This document shows, in pieces, positions 1-6,895 of a stretch of 64,000 bases of DNA. Both the position numbers and the translations under genes were made by a program. Origin of the DNA: an uncultured candidate division WPS-2 bacterium (GTDB lineage: Bacteria; Vulcanimicrobiota; Vulcanimicrobiia; Vulcanimicrobiales; Vulcanimicrobiaceae). Position 1 is the first letter of the stretch, and each line of letters begins with the position of its first letter. The notes under the pieces were generated by a model. That model saw only the letters and a list, made by a program, of their open reading frames with translations, searched no databases and was not told the DNA's origin. The stretch is from contig CALEYW010000009.1 in the NCBI GenBank assembly GCA_937927945.1, positions 1-64,000 on the forward strand, given 5' to 3'.

Positions 1-4
1 GGGC

Positions 5-48
5 GGTTCAAATTTCGCGAGCGTAAGGGTTCAATTTCTCGCGAGCGT
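5..48. repeat. two near-identical 20-base direct repeats
   Basis: Bases 5-24 and 28-48 carry the same sequence, beginning GGTTCAA and ending GCGAGCGT, with one small insertion between them. They lie next to the decayed insertion sequence and may be remains of an element end or of a target region. No gene can be read with confidence in the rest of the first 208 bases. Confidence 0.6.
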
Positions 49-208
49 TCCCACGGCTATTCCCCGACACCGGCCCGGACACAGCGCTTGACCTGGTCGA
101 CTCGCGAGCCACCCCGAAGGGGGTAACGATCCAGGTCTACCGGCCCACCGGGCGCCCGCAGTATGCAACCGCCACCGCGACCTGAAGCACGTGACATAGG
201 TGCCGCAG

Positions 209-1037
209 TCAGTGAGAGTCGATCATGGAACGGGTGCGGGCTGCAGCGTAGACAGCTGGCGCCTGGTAGCCGAGCGCGCAGTGTCGCCGGCGGTGGTTGT
301 AGTCCGCCTTCCAGTCGCTGATCACCACCCGCGCCTGAGCCAGTGACCAGAACATGTTGATGTTGAGGCATTCGTCCGCACCCGGCTGTTGAACGACTCG
401 ATATAGCCGTTGCGCCAGGGCTGGCCGGGTGGGATGAAGTGCAGGCCGACGCGTTCGCCGGCCCAGTCGGCCATCGCGGCGCAGGCGAGCTCGGGGTCGT
501 TGTCGCAGCGCAGCACGGCCGGATAGCCCCGGTCGACGGCGAGGCGGTCGAGTTCGTCGATCAGGTGTCGTCCGGTGATGTTGCGCTCGACCAGGCCGCC
601 GAGGCATTCACGGGTGTGTTCATCCACAATGGACACGATCTTGCTCGGTCGGCCGTCGGTGGTGGCGTCGAACTGGAAGTCCACCGCCCACACCACGTTC
701 GGTGCGTCTGCGGTCGGCGGGTTCGGTGTCGTTGAGGCGCCCAGGCGCTTGCGTCGGCGCCGTTGCGGCACGCGGAGGCCCTCGTCGCGCCATAGCCGCT
801 GGATCTTCTTGTGGTTGACGTTCCAACCCTCGGCGCGGGCGTCGTGATAGGCAGGACGAAACCCACGCCGCGGATGATCCTTGGCCCACGCCCGCAGCCA
901 GGCGCGTAGTCCGGCGTCCGGGTCAGCCGGCGTGGTCGCGGCTGGAGGCCGCCGCTGGGGCCCTCGTTAAGCATCCGATCAGCGGTCGCCAGCTTGCGCA
1001 CGACCTGCTCCGGCGTGTGCTTCTTCCTCGTAGCCAT
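209..1037 (-). pseudogene. decayed IS3-type transposase (orfA/orfB remnant)
   Basis: The minus strand begins with the first 26 residues of an IS3-family OrfA (MATRKKHTPEQVVRKLATAD). It then jumps straight into the middle of OrfB, so the rest of OrfA and the start of OrfB have been deleted and the frame is lost at the join. The integrase core follows in another frame, with the DDE residues visible in VDFQFD, RCDND and YIESFN. Near base 380 a single G is missing: the frame reads RVRTNAS where RVRDECLNIN is expected, and the proper C-terminus (ending RRRHCALGYQAPAVYAAA) continues in the next frame. Two independent lesions make it inactive. The family resembles elements common in actinobacteria, which hints at transfer. 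I could not pair terminal inverted repeats, so the element's limits are not fixed. Confidence 0.85.
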
Positions 1038-1117
1038 GTTGATGTCGAGCCTTCCTGCCCATAACGTGGGTCGCAAGACTCTCAAACGACCTGGATCAAC
1101 TAGCAAGGGTCAGGCCA

Positions 1118-1229
1118 GATTCTCACCCGCCATCTTTGCTGCTTCTGACGTTGCCCCACTTGGTATCCGAATCTTAAGTAGAGCCAGCCCCCGGGGACTC
1201 GCCGGTGAGGAGCCAAAGCGAGCGTCCCG
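1118..1229 (-). pseudogene. possible hicA toxin remnant
   Basis: Directly downstream of the HicB gene, where a HicA toxin partner is often found, one minus-strand frame reads GYQVGQRQK followed by RVRI. This resembles the HicA core, which usually reads GYxVVRQKGSHxRxR. The catalytic GSH stretch is gone and the segment runs into the neighbouring insertion sequence after about 110 bases, half of a normal hicA. I read it as a toxin gene truncated by the insertion and then degraded. The resemblance is short, so this is a weak call. Confidence 0.3.
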
Positions 1230-1547
1230 TCATAGCCAACGCAATTGCTCCGGGTTCTGCTCCGCGCGTCCAGGATACTCGCCTGGGCGTCGTAGTTTAG
1301 GCGGCGGGGGCGTGACGGCTACGCGTTCAACGCGGATATCCGCGTCGCCATCCGAACGCGGTAAGGTTTCGCCGCGCTCGAGCATCACTTTGATCTCGAG
1401 CTCTATCGCCTCACGTGCGTTGCGAACCGCATCCTCGACGTCTTCGCCTTGCGTATGCACGCGCGGGAACGCCGGAATGTGAACGTTGAAGCCCAGGTCA
1501 CTCGGATCGGGTTCAACGATAACGGCATACGTCAGGGCGTCGGCCAT
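1230..1547 (-). CDS. hicB: HicB-family antitoxin (orphan)
   Basis: This 105-residue protein opens with the HicB partial RNase-H-like fold: a first strand (ALTYAVIVEPDP), the typical IPAFPRVHTQGEDVEDA turn, then the helix AVRNAREAIELEIKVMLERG. HicB proteins neutralise the mRNA-cleaving toxin HicA and repress their own operon. I chose the ATG at 1547 because the family homology starts there; the frame stays open to 1892 but that extension looks random. The tail is long and proline/arginine rich (TPPPPKLRRPGE), unlike the DNA-binding domain of many HicB proteins. No intact hicA is adjacent, only a possible remnant. The gene lies in a region of decayed genes and may be free of selection. Confidence 0.75.
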   Translation of the reverse strand: MADALTYAVIVEPDPSDLGFNVHIPAFPRVHTQGEDVEDAVRNAREAIELEIKVMLERGETLPRSDGDADIRVERVAVTPPPPKLRRPGEYPGRAEQNPEQLRWL

Positions 1548-2070
1548 ACGCAAAGATTCGCCCCCTGTCGTGCGGCTCCGCCTGACGATCGGGGCGGCAG
1601 GGCGATAACGATTGCACCTCCGTCGTCGACGTAGGTCGCTGCGCCGAGGCGTGGTGAGGGCAGCGGCGCGAATCGTGTCGCGTTCGACCGCTACCGCGAG
1701 ACGCGTTGCGGGCAGCGCTTGATCGACGAGCAACATCGCGGAATCAAATGTGCGCCGTTTAGACACGGGTGATGCACAAGGCGGATCACGGTTCTCGTTC
1801 TTTACGTCTCCACCCGAAGTGTCAAGCTCGACCGGCGGCGGCATCGTGGCTCGGCGTACCTCACTTCGAGATTGCGCTGTTCGCTGGTCCACGTCTCATG
1901 GGGTCCTGTTATTTCGTCAATTGTCTCAGCGAGGATTGTTTGCCGATCGGCCAAGAATCTCGACGGGGACTGTGACCTTGTGCTCAGCCGGGTCTCATCG
2001 GGGGCTGGAAACGACACGGCGGATCGATGCCGCGCCCGGGAGAAATCTCGCTCGCCCAGCATGGCGTGCT
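1548..2070 (-). other. gap with decayed coding fragments
   Basis: No intact gene is visible. On the minus strand two stretches still look protein-like but lie in different frames. One reads RLAVAVERDTIRAAAL and, after a one-base shift, AATYVDDGGAIVIALPP (about bases 1590-1720). The other reads FLADRQTILAETIDEITGP (about 1890-1960). I cannot assign either to a family. They fit the picture of a region eroding by small insertions and deletions. Confidence 0.35.
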
Positions 2071-2810
2071 CTATCTGGACAACTGACCACAGAGTTTAGC
2101 CGAACGATCGAAGAGTTCGTCCAGGGCCGGCCACCTGACTTTAAGTCCGTTCACGCCGCGCCACTTCCGCTCGCCACGCTTCCGCCGCGTCACGACCGGA
2201 TGGCCGAAGGCTCGCACGAAGCGTTGCATGTATGGACGCCAGCGATTCTCGCGCGGCATCCCCTCCGCATCGAACTCGAACACGTAGTCCCAATACATCG
2301 CTTCGGACTGAAACGAAGCGAGGGCGTCGGGTGTCGCTGAGCGATCGGGTATCGGCGGCAGATCCGAGAACCGCTGGCGGAGCGACACGCGACGCGCTTC
2401 AAGTGTCGCTCGATCGGCGCTCACCCGCTCCAGGAGCAGCTTCGTCTCATCGACCGCGCCAGGTGTCGCCGTCGCGGCGAGAGTCATCGCGAAGTCGGCC
2501 CGGGTGTTTAAGGTCGCCTCCTCGGCGTCGGCGTGGCCGAGCTCGCCTCCAACGCTCGTCGCGCGTCGGCCTGTCCATCCTCAAGTGGCAGCCGCTTCCA
2601 GAGGTCAAGAACCCGAGCCGCAAGATCCGGATCGCGGAGGCGATCAAAGTAAACGAGCCAGCGTTCCAAGACGCGCTCCAGCGAAAAGTAGAGCGGCTTA
2701 TGAAGCTGCCGTCCACGCCGCTCACCCTTGCAGAACAGTTGGAGCGGTTTCGGCTCGTTGGCGATCACGTAGCGACCGATCAGCAGGGCCCCACCATACT
2801 CGACTCCCAT
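2071..2810 (-). pseudogene. hypothetical protein gene, frameshifted
   Basis: Two minus-strand frames join into one reading of about 245 codons. The first starts at the ATG at 2810 (MGVEYGGALLIGRYVIANEP) and contains LERVLERWLVYFDRLRDPDL. The second runs from about 2550 to the stop at 2071 and contains ASFQSEAMYWDYVFEFDAEG and, near its end, WPALDELFDRSAKLCGQLSR. The frame changes between about 2530 and 2570. Both halves have clean codon use and charged helices, so I read them as one gene that took a frameshift. I do not recognise the family. It diverges from the nuclease-like gene next door, their 5' ends almost touching. Confidence 0.5.
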
Positions 2811-2816
2811 TGCGAC

Positions 2817-3600
2817 GCACTCTCCGCCGTTGCGGACGGGACGCTCCAACGGTTGACGGCAAGCCAGGTTGACCGCGAGCGGCGACTTGAAGCTTGGATC
2901 GAATCGCAGCCGGATATCCTGGGTGAGCGGCTCTTGATTGTAGACCGTCAGGTGAGAACGCGCTTCGGCGGCGTGATCGACCTCCTCGCTATCGACAGCG
3001 AAGGACGCTGCGTCGTCATCGAATTGAAGCGCGGTCGCACGCCACGAGAAATTGTTGCTCAAGCGCTCGACTACGTTTCTTGCGTTGCGGAACTCACTGA
3101 CGCGGAGGTTCGCGACGTCACCGCGCGCAAGTCCGGGCGCTCGTTCAACGAAGCATATCAGAGCCGATTCGGTGCGGTGAACGTTCCGGAGCAGATCAAT
3201 ACGGACCAGCGGATGCTCATCGTCGCTACCGATGTGGACGAGGCGACCGCTCGAACGAGCTGATCCAGCGAAACTGGGACGACCCAAAGAAGTACGGGTT
3301 CCTTAGCGCGGGTCAGGGGGCCAAGTGGCGCGATGAAATCTCGCGTCTTGGCGTGGGAGACCACGTCTATGCATATCTGAATGGCTTTGGCTATGTGGGA
3401 GGCGGCGTTGTCGCATCGACTGCAGCCCGAGCCGATGGCTTCGTTCCGCCCGGCCACGACAAGCCGCTTCGCGAATTGCCCCTAACGACCCAAGGGTGGT
3501 TCACAAATGATGATGATCCCGACCTGGCGGAGTACATGGTGGGCGTCCGTTGGGACAAAGCGGTTTCGCCGATGGAGGGCTTGCGCGTGCCCCCTCTCCG
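2817..3600 (+). pseudogene. NucS-like (DUF91) nuclease gene with internal deletion
   Basis: The first part holds a PD-(D/E)XK nuclease core of the NucS/DUF91 kind: ADGTLQRLTASQ, then RRLEAWIESQPDIL, the acidic residue in GGVIDLLAID and the catalytic pair in CVVIELKRGR. It should continue past MLIVATDVDEATAR, but the frame ends in a stop at about 3261. The next recognisable domain (NELIQRNWDDPKKYGFLSAG, then GDHVYAYLNGFGYVG) follows at once in another frame, so the linking segment has been lost. The end is also damaged after VGVRWDKAV. No convincing start codon is visible upstream of about 2817. NucS-type enzymes act in mismatch or restriction-like DNA cleavage; this copy should be dead. Confidence 0.6.
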
Positions 3601-3620
3601 CGGAACCGTCAGACGAATAA

Positions 3621-3809
3621 GGAGCGCCGACCGCGCAGCTACGCTTCGCGCAGCCTTCGGGTAAGTATGAAAATGGCATCTGCCCGACGGTCCCCGCGAT
3701 CGCGGTTTTCGGCCCGACCGCAAACGGCGCGGCGGTATCTCCGCTCCAGACCATCGGCGGAAGCAACGTGCCGATGAAGACGCCGCTCGAAATCCTGATC
3801 GGGCCCTAG
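3621..3809 (+). pseudogene. C-terminal remnant of a secreted, repeat-type protein
   Basis: An open stretch of 62 codons with no start codon reads ICPTVPAIAVFGPTANGAAV and SPLQTIGGSNVPMKTPLEIL before a TAG stop. The pattern (proline-rich strands, TIGGSN turn) resembles the last blade of NHL/beta-propeller-like secreted proteins. It begins right after a stop codon and abuts the broken nuclease gene, so the two were probably joined by a deletion. The family assignment is tentative. Confidence 0.35.
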
Positions 3810-3831
3810 CGCCGTCTTCCACGATGCGGCT

Positions 3832-3910
3832 GCCTCCAGTATGGCAGGCCGGCGTCAGTAATTTTTTTGCGCCACCGATCCGCGGAGCGTGTTGGTGCCA
3901 TACTGGTGGC
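3832..3910. repeat. 15-base inverted repeat pair
   Basis: GCCTCCAGTATGGCA at 3832-3846 and TGCCATACTGGTGGC at 3896-3910 are inverted copies that differ at one base. They enclose 49 bases with a run of seven T. The arrangement could be a small non-autonomous element or an extended hairpin upstream of the micro-protein gene at 3964. Confidence 0.5.
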
Positions 3911-3963
3911 ATAAGGCACCGCTACACCTAGGTCATGGCGGTTGACCCGGAAAGGTGGCGCAT

Positions 3964-4113
3964 ATGCCTGGGATCGTCGTGTTTCACTCGTTGCGTGACG
4001 CGTTGACGGCGGGATACCACGTCTACGATCGCACGGAAGGTGGCTTTCTCGTACGGACCCGCACGCGTGCGGGCTGGGCGATGGCGATGGTCGTCTGCAG
4101 TAACGCTCACTGA
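3964..4113 (+). CDS. 49-residue micro-protein, paralogue of the one at 40341
   Basis: The ATG at 3964 follows a purine-rich ribosome-binding site (GGAAAGGTGG, about 3950-3959). The product starts MPGIVVFHSLRDAL, then AGYHVYDRT, GFLVRTRT and GWAMAMVVC. It shares 32 of its first 45 residues with the 46-residue protein encoded at 40341-40481, and all but two differences in the second half are conservative or fall in turns. Such conservation between two unlinked copies is strong evidence for a real, selected gene. The sequence suggests a helix (about residues 7-17) followed by three short strands. There is no signal peptide, membrane helix or metal ligand cluster. Function unknown. It stands alone, after decayed genes and before a secreted-protein gene. 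Confidence 0.8.
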   Translation: MPGIVVFHSLRDALTAGYHVYDRTEGGFLVRTRTRAGWAMAMVVCSNAH

Positions 4114-4262
4114 GCGGTCTTGAATTGCCTCGATCTCGCTCTCGGTAAAAGCCCGCAGCGACGTGCTGCGCACGTTGCCGGCCGCCCATTGGCCGCTATG
4201 GTTATTGCTGTGCGAGTTAGCCGGGGCTCGTTCGAACGCAAGGCTCTCCGGAGAGCGCCTTT

Positions 4263-4280
4263 GTCCACCGTTCGGTGGAC
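4263..4280. promoter_or_regulatory. 18-base palindrome upstream of the secreted protein gene
   Basis: GTCCACCG and its exact complement CGGTGGAC are separated by TT. The centre lies about 70 bases before the start of the gene at 4341, a usual place for a repressor operator of the TetR or similar kind. A short hairpin in the leader is the alternative. No regulator gene is adjacent. The remaining bases from 4114 to 4340 hold no convincing gene. Confidence 0.4.
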
Positions 4281-4340
4281 TACTCGCCGAATGCGGCGCG
4301 GCGTATGGTACGAGCACACAAACTACGGGAGGTTGTTGCG

Positions 4341-5435
4341 ATGCTTCATCCTACGCTCCTCCGATTTCTCATCGCCGCGCTCGCGCTAGGTGCCGTGAGC
4401 GTTTCCCCGGTTGCGGCAAACGCCCAGGCCACGCCGTCCGCCGCGCCCACTCCCGGGGCGTTACCGACGCCCACGGCGTCACCCTCGGCACCGCCCACAC
4501 CGATGGCATCGCCGACGCCGACCTCCGGGGCGATGTCGTTTCAGTCGTTTCTGCAGCGCGTCACGATCAACGTCGCGCCCGTCTATCTGCTGGGTACGAA
4601 CACCGATGCGAACGCGGTCCCGCCGCCGCCACCCGGTCTCGCCGGGGTAGGCTACACGCACGATCAGCCCGTGACGAGCGGCGTCCGCGTCGACTACGGC
4701 GTCGATTTCGCGATCGCGAACAACCTGCATTTCAACGCCTCGCACGGGAACGTGGGCTATCAGCTCGGCCGGATCCTGACCGCGATCCCGAACACCGCGT
4801 TCGTCACGGGCGCCATCTACGACTACACCGACACGCTCGCGCTGAACTACACGGTCGGGCACGGACTCGGGCTGCATGCGACGTACTTCGATCACCAGCG
4901 CAGCGTCGTCACGGGGCAGTGTCTGAATCAGAAGAAGTGCCTCGACCCCTCCGGCGGCGTCATTTCGAACCCGCTTTCGATCGACGAGCACGGCTACACG
5001 TTCGGCTTCGGCCTCGACTTCGGTCCCAAGACGCGCGTCGGAACGTTGTTCAACGCGTCGGGCGACATCAAGTATATTCCCCGCCCCGCGACGCCGTCCA
5101 GCCCCGCGGTTGCGCTCGACTCGCTGCCGGGATACCGCGGCACGCAGACGCTTTACCCGTGGTCGTTCACGCTGCGACTCCCGATCACGACATCGCCCAC
5201 CCTGGTGCCGTTCGTGAACTACACGAGCCTGCCGGTGCTGTATCGCGACTCCGCCGTCCCTGAAGCATACCGCGGCATCGTCGTCGGGTTCAGCAAGGCC
5301 TTCTCGAAAAACATTACCTTCAGCTACACGAATTTCAACCTGCAGAGCTGCCGCTGCATCCCGCGCGTCCCGGCGCCCGACAACCTTCGTCTCGCGTTCG
5401 GGATCATGAAGCTCGACCTGCACACGCAGCTCTGA
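4341..5435 (+). CDS. secreted beta-rich, probable outer-membrane barrel protein
   Basis: The chosen ATG has a good Shine-Dalgarno (CGGGAGG, ten bases upstream) and opens a clear signal peptide: LLRFLIAALALGAVSVSPVA with cleavage near ANAQA. A low-complexity linker of Ala/Pro/Thr/Ser follows (about residues 30-62). The remaining 300 residues alternate polar and aromatic positions (VRVDYGVDFAIANNLHFN, LALNYTVGHGLGLHATYFD, ITFSYTNFNLQ), as in transmembrane beta-strands. It ends LRLAFGIMKLDLHTQL rather than in phenylalanine. Two short cysteine pairs (QCLNQKKC and CRC) may form disulphides. The family is not one I can name. The frame is open further upstream, but only the internal start gives a leader peptide. 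Confidence 0.75.
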   Translation: MLHPTLLRFLIAALALGAVSVSPVAANAQATPSAAPTPGALPTPTASPSAPPTPMASPTPTSGAMSFQSFLQRVTINVAPVYLLGTNTDANAVPPPPPGLAGVGYTHDQPVTSGVRVDYGVDFAIANNLHFNASHGNVGYQLGRILTAIPNTAFVTGAIYDYTDTLALNYTVGHGLGLHATYFDHQRSVVTGQCLNQKKCLDPSGGVISNPLSIDEHGYTFGFGLDFGPKTRVGTLFNASGDIKYIPRPATPSSPAVALDSLPGYRGTQTLYPWSFTLRLPITTSPTLVPFVNYTSLPVLYRDSAVPEAYRGIVVGFSKAFSKNITFSYTNFNLQSCRCIPRVPAPDNLRLAFGIMKLDLHTQL

Positions 5436-5519
5436 AGCACGACGGCGATCCTGGTCGCCGGGGGTCGGCGTCCGCGCGAGCGAACCGCCAAACCCCGTGC
5501 GCGCCGGACGATCGATCGC

Positions 5520-6086
5520 CTACTTTAGCGGAATCATCACGTGTTCGTACGGCGTATCCGCCCACATCACGTATGGCTTCGTCGGATCTGCATCCGCGGT
5601 CCGAGGGTAGCCCAGTCCCTTGGAGGCGGTGGGACCGAGAATCATCACGTGAGCTGCCGTCTTGACCCAATGATTCTGAGGCGTGGGACCTGCGGCAAAG
5701 GGGTCGGTGTTGCTTGCGCCGCTGTCGCCGTTCAGCATATACATGAAGCCGATCTTGTTGGGCGGCGCCTTCTTCGTCATCAATGCGTTCATCCACTCCC
5801 AGCCGTTCTTGTCCGTGCACATCGGCGTACCGTCAGGGAGCGCCATGCACGTATAGTCGTTGGATCCCTTCTGGATGGTCCGCATGGCACCGGCCTTGTC
5901 CATGGTGACGATCGTCGCGCCTTTCACGATTGGTTGTGGAGCGGCAGTCATCATCTTTGCCATGTAGTCGGCGTCCGTGGTCGCGGCCGGTTGTGCCTGA
6001 GCGAGGGCGGCGGCAGAGACCGCAATCAGCGAAACGCCGATTGCCAAACCCATGATGCCATGTCGCCCCGTCATCATGCTGTTCAT
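5520..6086 (-). CDS. secreted protein of unknown function
   Basis: The 188-residue product has a signal peptide (GLAIGVSLIAVSAAALAQAQ) and a methionine-rich mature part: YMAKMMTAAPQPIVKGATIV, then a block with the paired cysteines TCMALPDGTPMC, then NGWEWMNALM and a C-terminal half with HWVKTAAHVMILGP. A good ribosome-binding site (GAGGAG) precedes the ATG. It is convergent with the barrel-protein gene and transcribed away from the TonB-domain gene. Proteins of this general look occur in environmental proteobacteria and allied phyla as unnamed membrane or secreted proteins; I infer a periplasmic location but no function. Confidence 0.75.
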   Translation of the reverse strand: MNSMMTGRHGIMGLAIGVSLIAVSAAALAQAQPAATTDADYMAKMMTAAPQPIVKGATIVTMDKAGAMRTIQKGSNDYTCMALPDGTPMCTDKNGWEWMNALMTKKAPPNKIGFMYMLNGDSGASNTDPFAAGPTPQNHWVKTAAHVMILGPTASKGLGYPRTADADPTKPYVMWADTPYEHVMIPLK

Positions 6087-6455
6087 ATCAGAATCTCCTC
6101 GAGCAAGGAGCTGCGCTCGTCAGTGCGGACGGTGCATCGCCGGGGGCGAATGCGCGGCACAGCAAAGCGCTAAGCTGAGGGCAAGCAAGCAGAGAGCTCC
6201 AAAGCGACGTCAAGCGTCTGAGCTGCAGATTTCCGTCCGTACTCGACTGCACCTGTGCTATGCACCGTCGCTCAAATGCACGGCTGTTTTCACGTTGCTC
6301 GCTCGCATGCACGGCGAGCAAGGCGAACACGTCGCCACGCGGATATGAGCAAACTCTGTACCTCGCCGCGCTCAGGTTTCACGTGTCCATCAGATCGGAC
6401 CAATAGACTCGGCACCACACCCTCTGGACGATCAGCACTCAAGGAGAACAATGCC
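6087..6455. other. divergent intergenic region
   Basis: This 369-base stretch separates two genes that are transcribed away from each other and must hold both promoters. It has short open frames on both strands, but none has a start with a ribosome-binding site, coding-like composition or a recognisable domain. The only clear signal is AAGGAG at 6441-6446, the ribosome-binding site of the gene at 6456. Confidence 0.5.
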
Positions 6456-6752
6456 GTGACATCCCCGCCAATCTTCATCGCCATGCTCGGCTCACTGGCC
6501 GCGACGTTGGCGAGCACCGCGCCCACCCTCGCGATAGAGGCACATACATCGCACTCCGCCTGCAGCACGCAGGCGGCGCCGGCCGCGGTCAGCGCCGCGG
6601 TCCCCGCTGACTATCCGGAGATCGCCGCGCAGCAGAACGTTTCCGGCACCGCGCGGGTCCAGGTCGAGCTCGCGCCCACGGGCGCGGTTTTCAATGCGAC
6701 GATCGCCGAATCGTCGGGTAACGCGTTGTTGGACCGCGCCGCCCAGCGCTGA
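6456..6752 (+). CDS. secreted TonB C-terminal-like domain protein, cut short
   Basis: The GTG at 6456 lies nine bases after AAGGAG; the nearby ATG at 6451 runs into a stop after one codon. The 98-residue product has a leader (IFIAMLGSLAATLASTA) and then most of a TonB C-terminal domain: ADYPEIAAQQNVSGTARVQV and NATIAESSGNALLDRAAQR. The family normally continues for another 25-30 residues. Here a TGA ends the frame, yet the same frame beyond it still reads ALARTQSEQCGSVPIVV, which resembles the expected last strand. The gene is therefore probably truncated by a nonsense mutation, or the stop is read through. It could still be exported as a short protein. Confidence 0.65.
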   Translation: MTSPPIFIAMLGSLAATLASTAPTLAIEAHTSHSACSTQAAPAAVSAAVPADYPEIAAQQNVSGTARVQVELAPTGAVFNATIAESSGNALLDRAAQR

Positions 6753-6895
6753 GCACTCGCTCGCACGCAAAGCGAGCAATGCGGCTCTGTGCCGATCGTT
6801 GTTCTGAGGCATCCCCGTACATCCGGTCGGCCCACGATCGCGTGCGTCCGCTATCATCGGGATGCGGCATTTCGTTCCATGCTCGGAGGAACACG

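Noticed and set aside
27..187. A short open stretch on the plus strand with protein-like reading (LDLVDSRATPKGVTIQVYRP)
   Set aside because: It has no start codon after its upstream stop at 24-26 and no recognisable family; too short and too close to the insertion sequence to call.
5443..5460. Six-base hairpin CGGCGA...TCGCCG between convergent genes at 5435 and 5520
   Set aside because: The stem is short, with no T-run, and such stems arise by chance in this GC-rich sequence.
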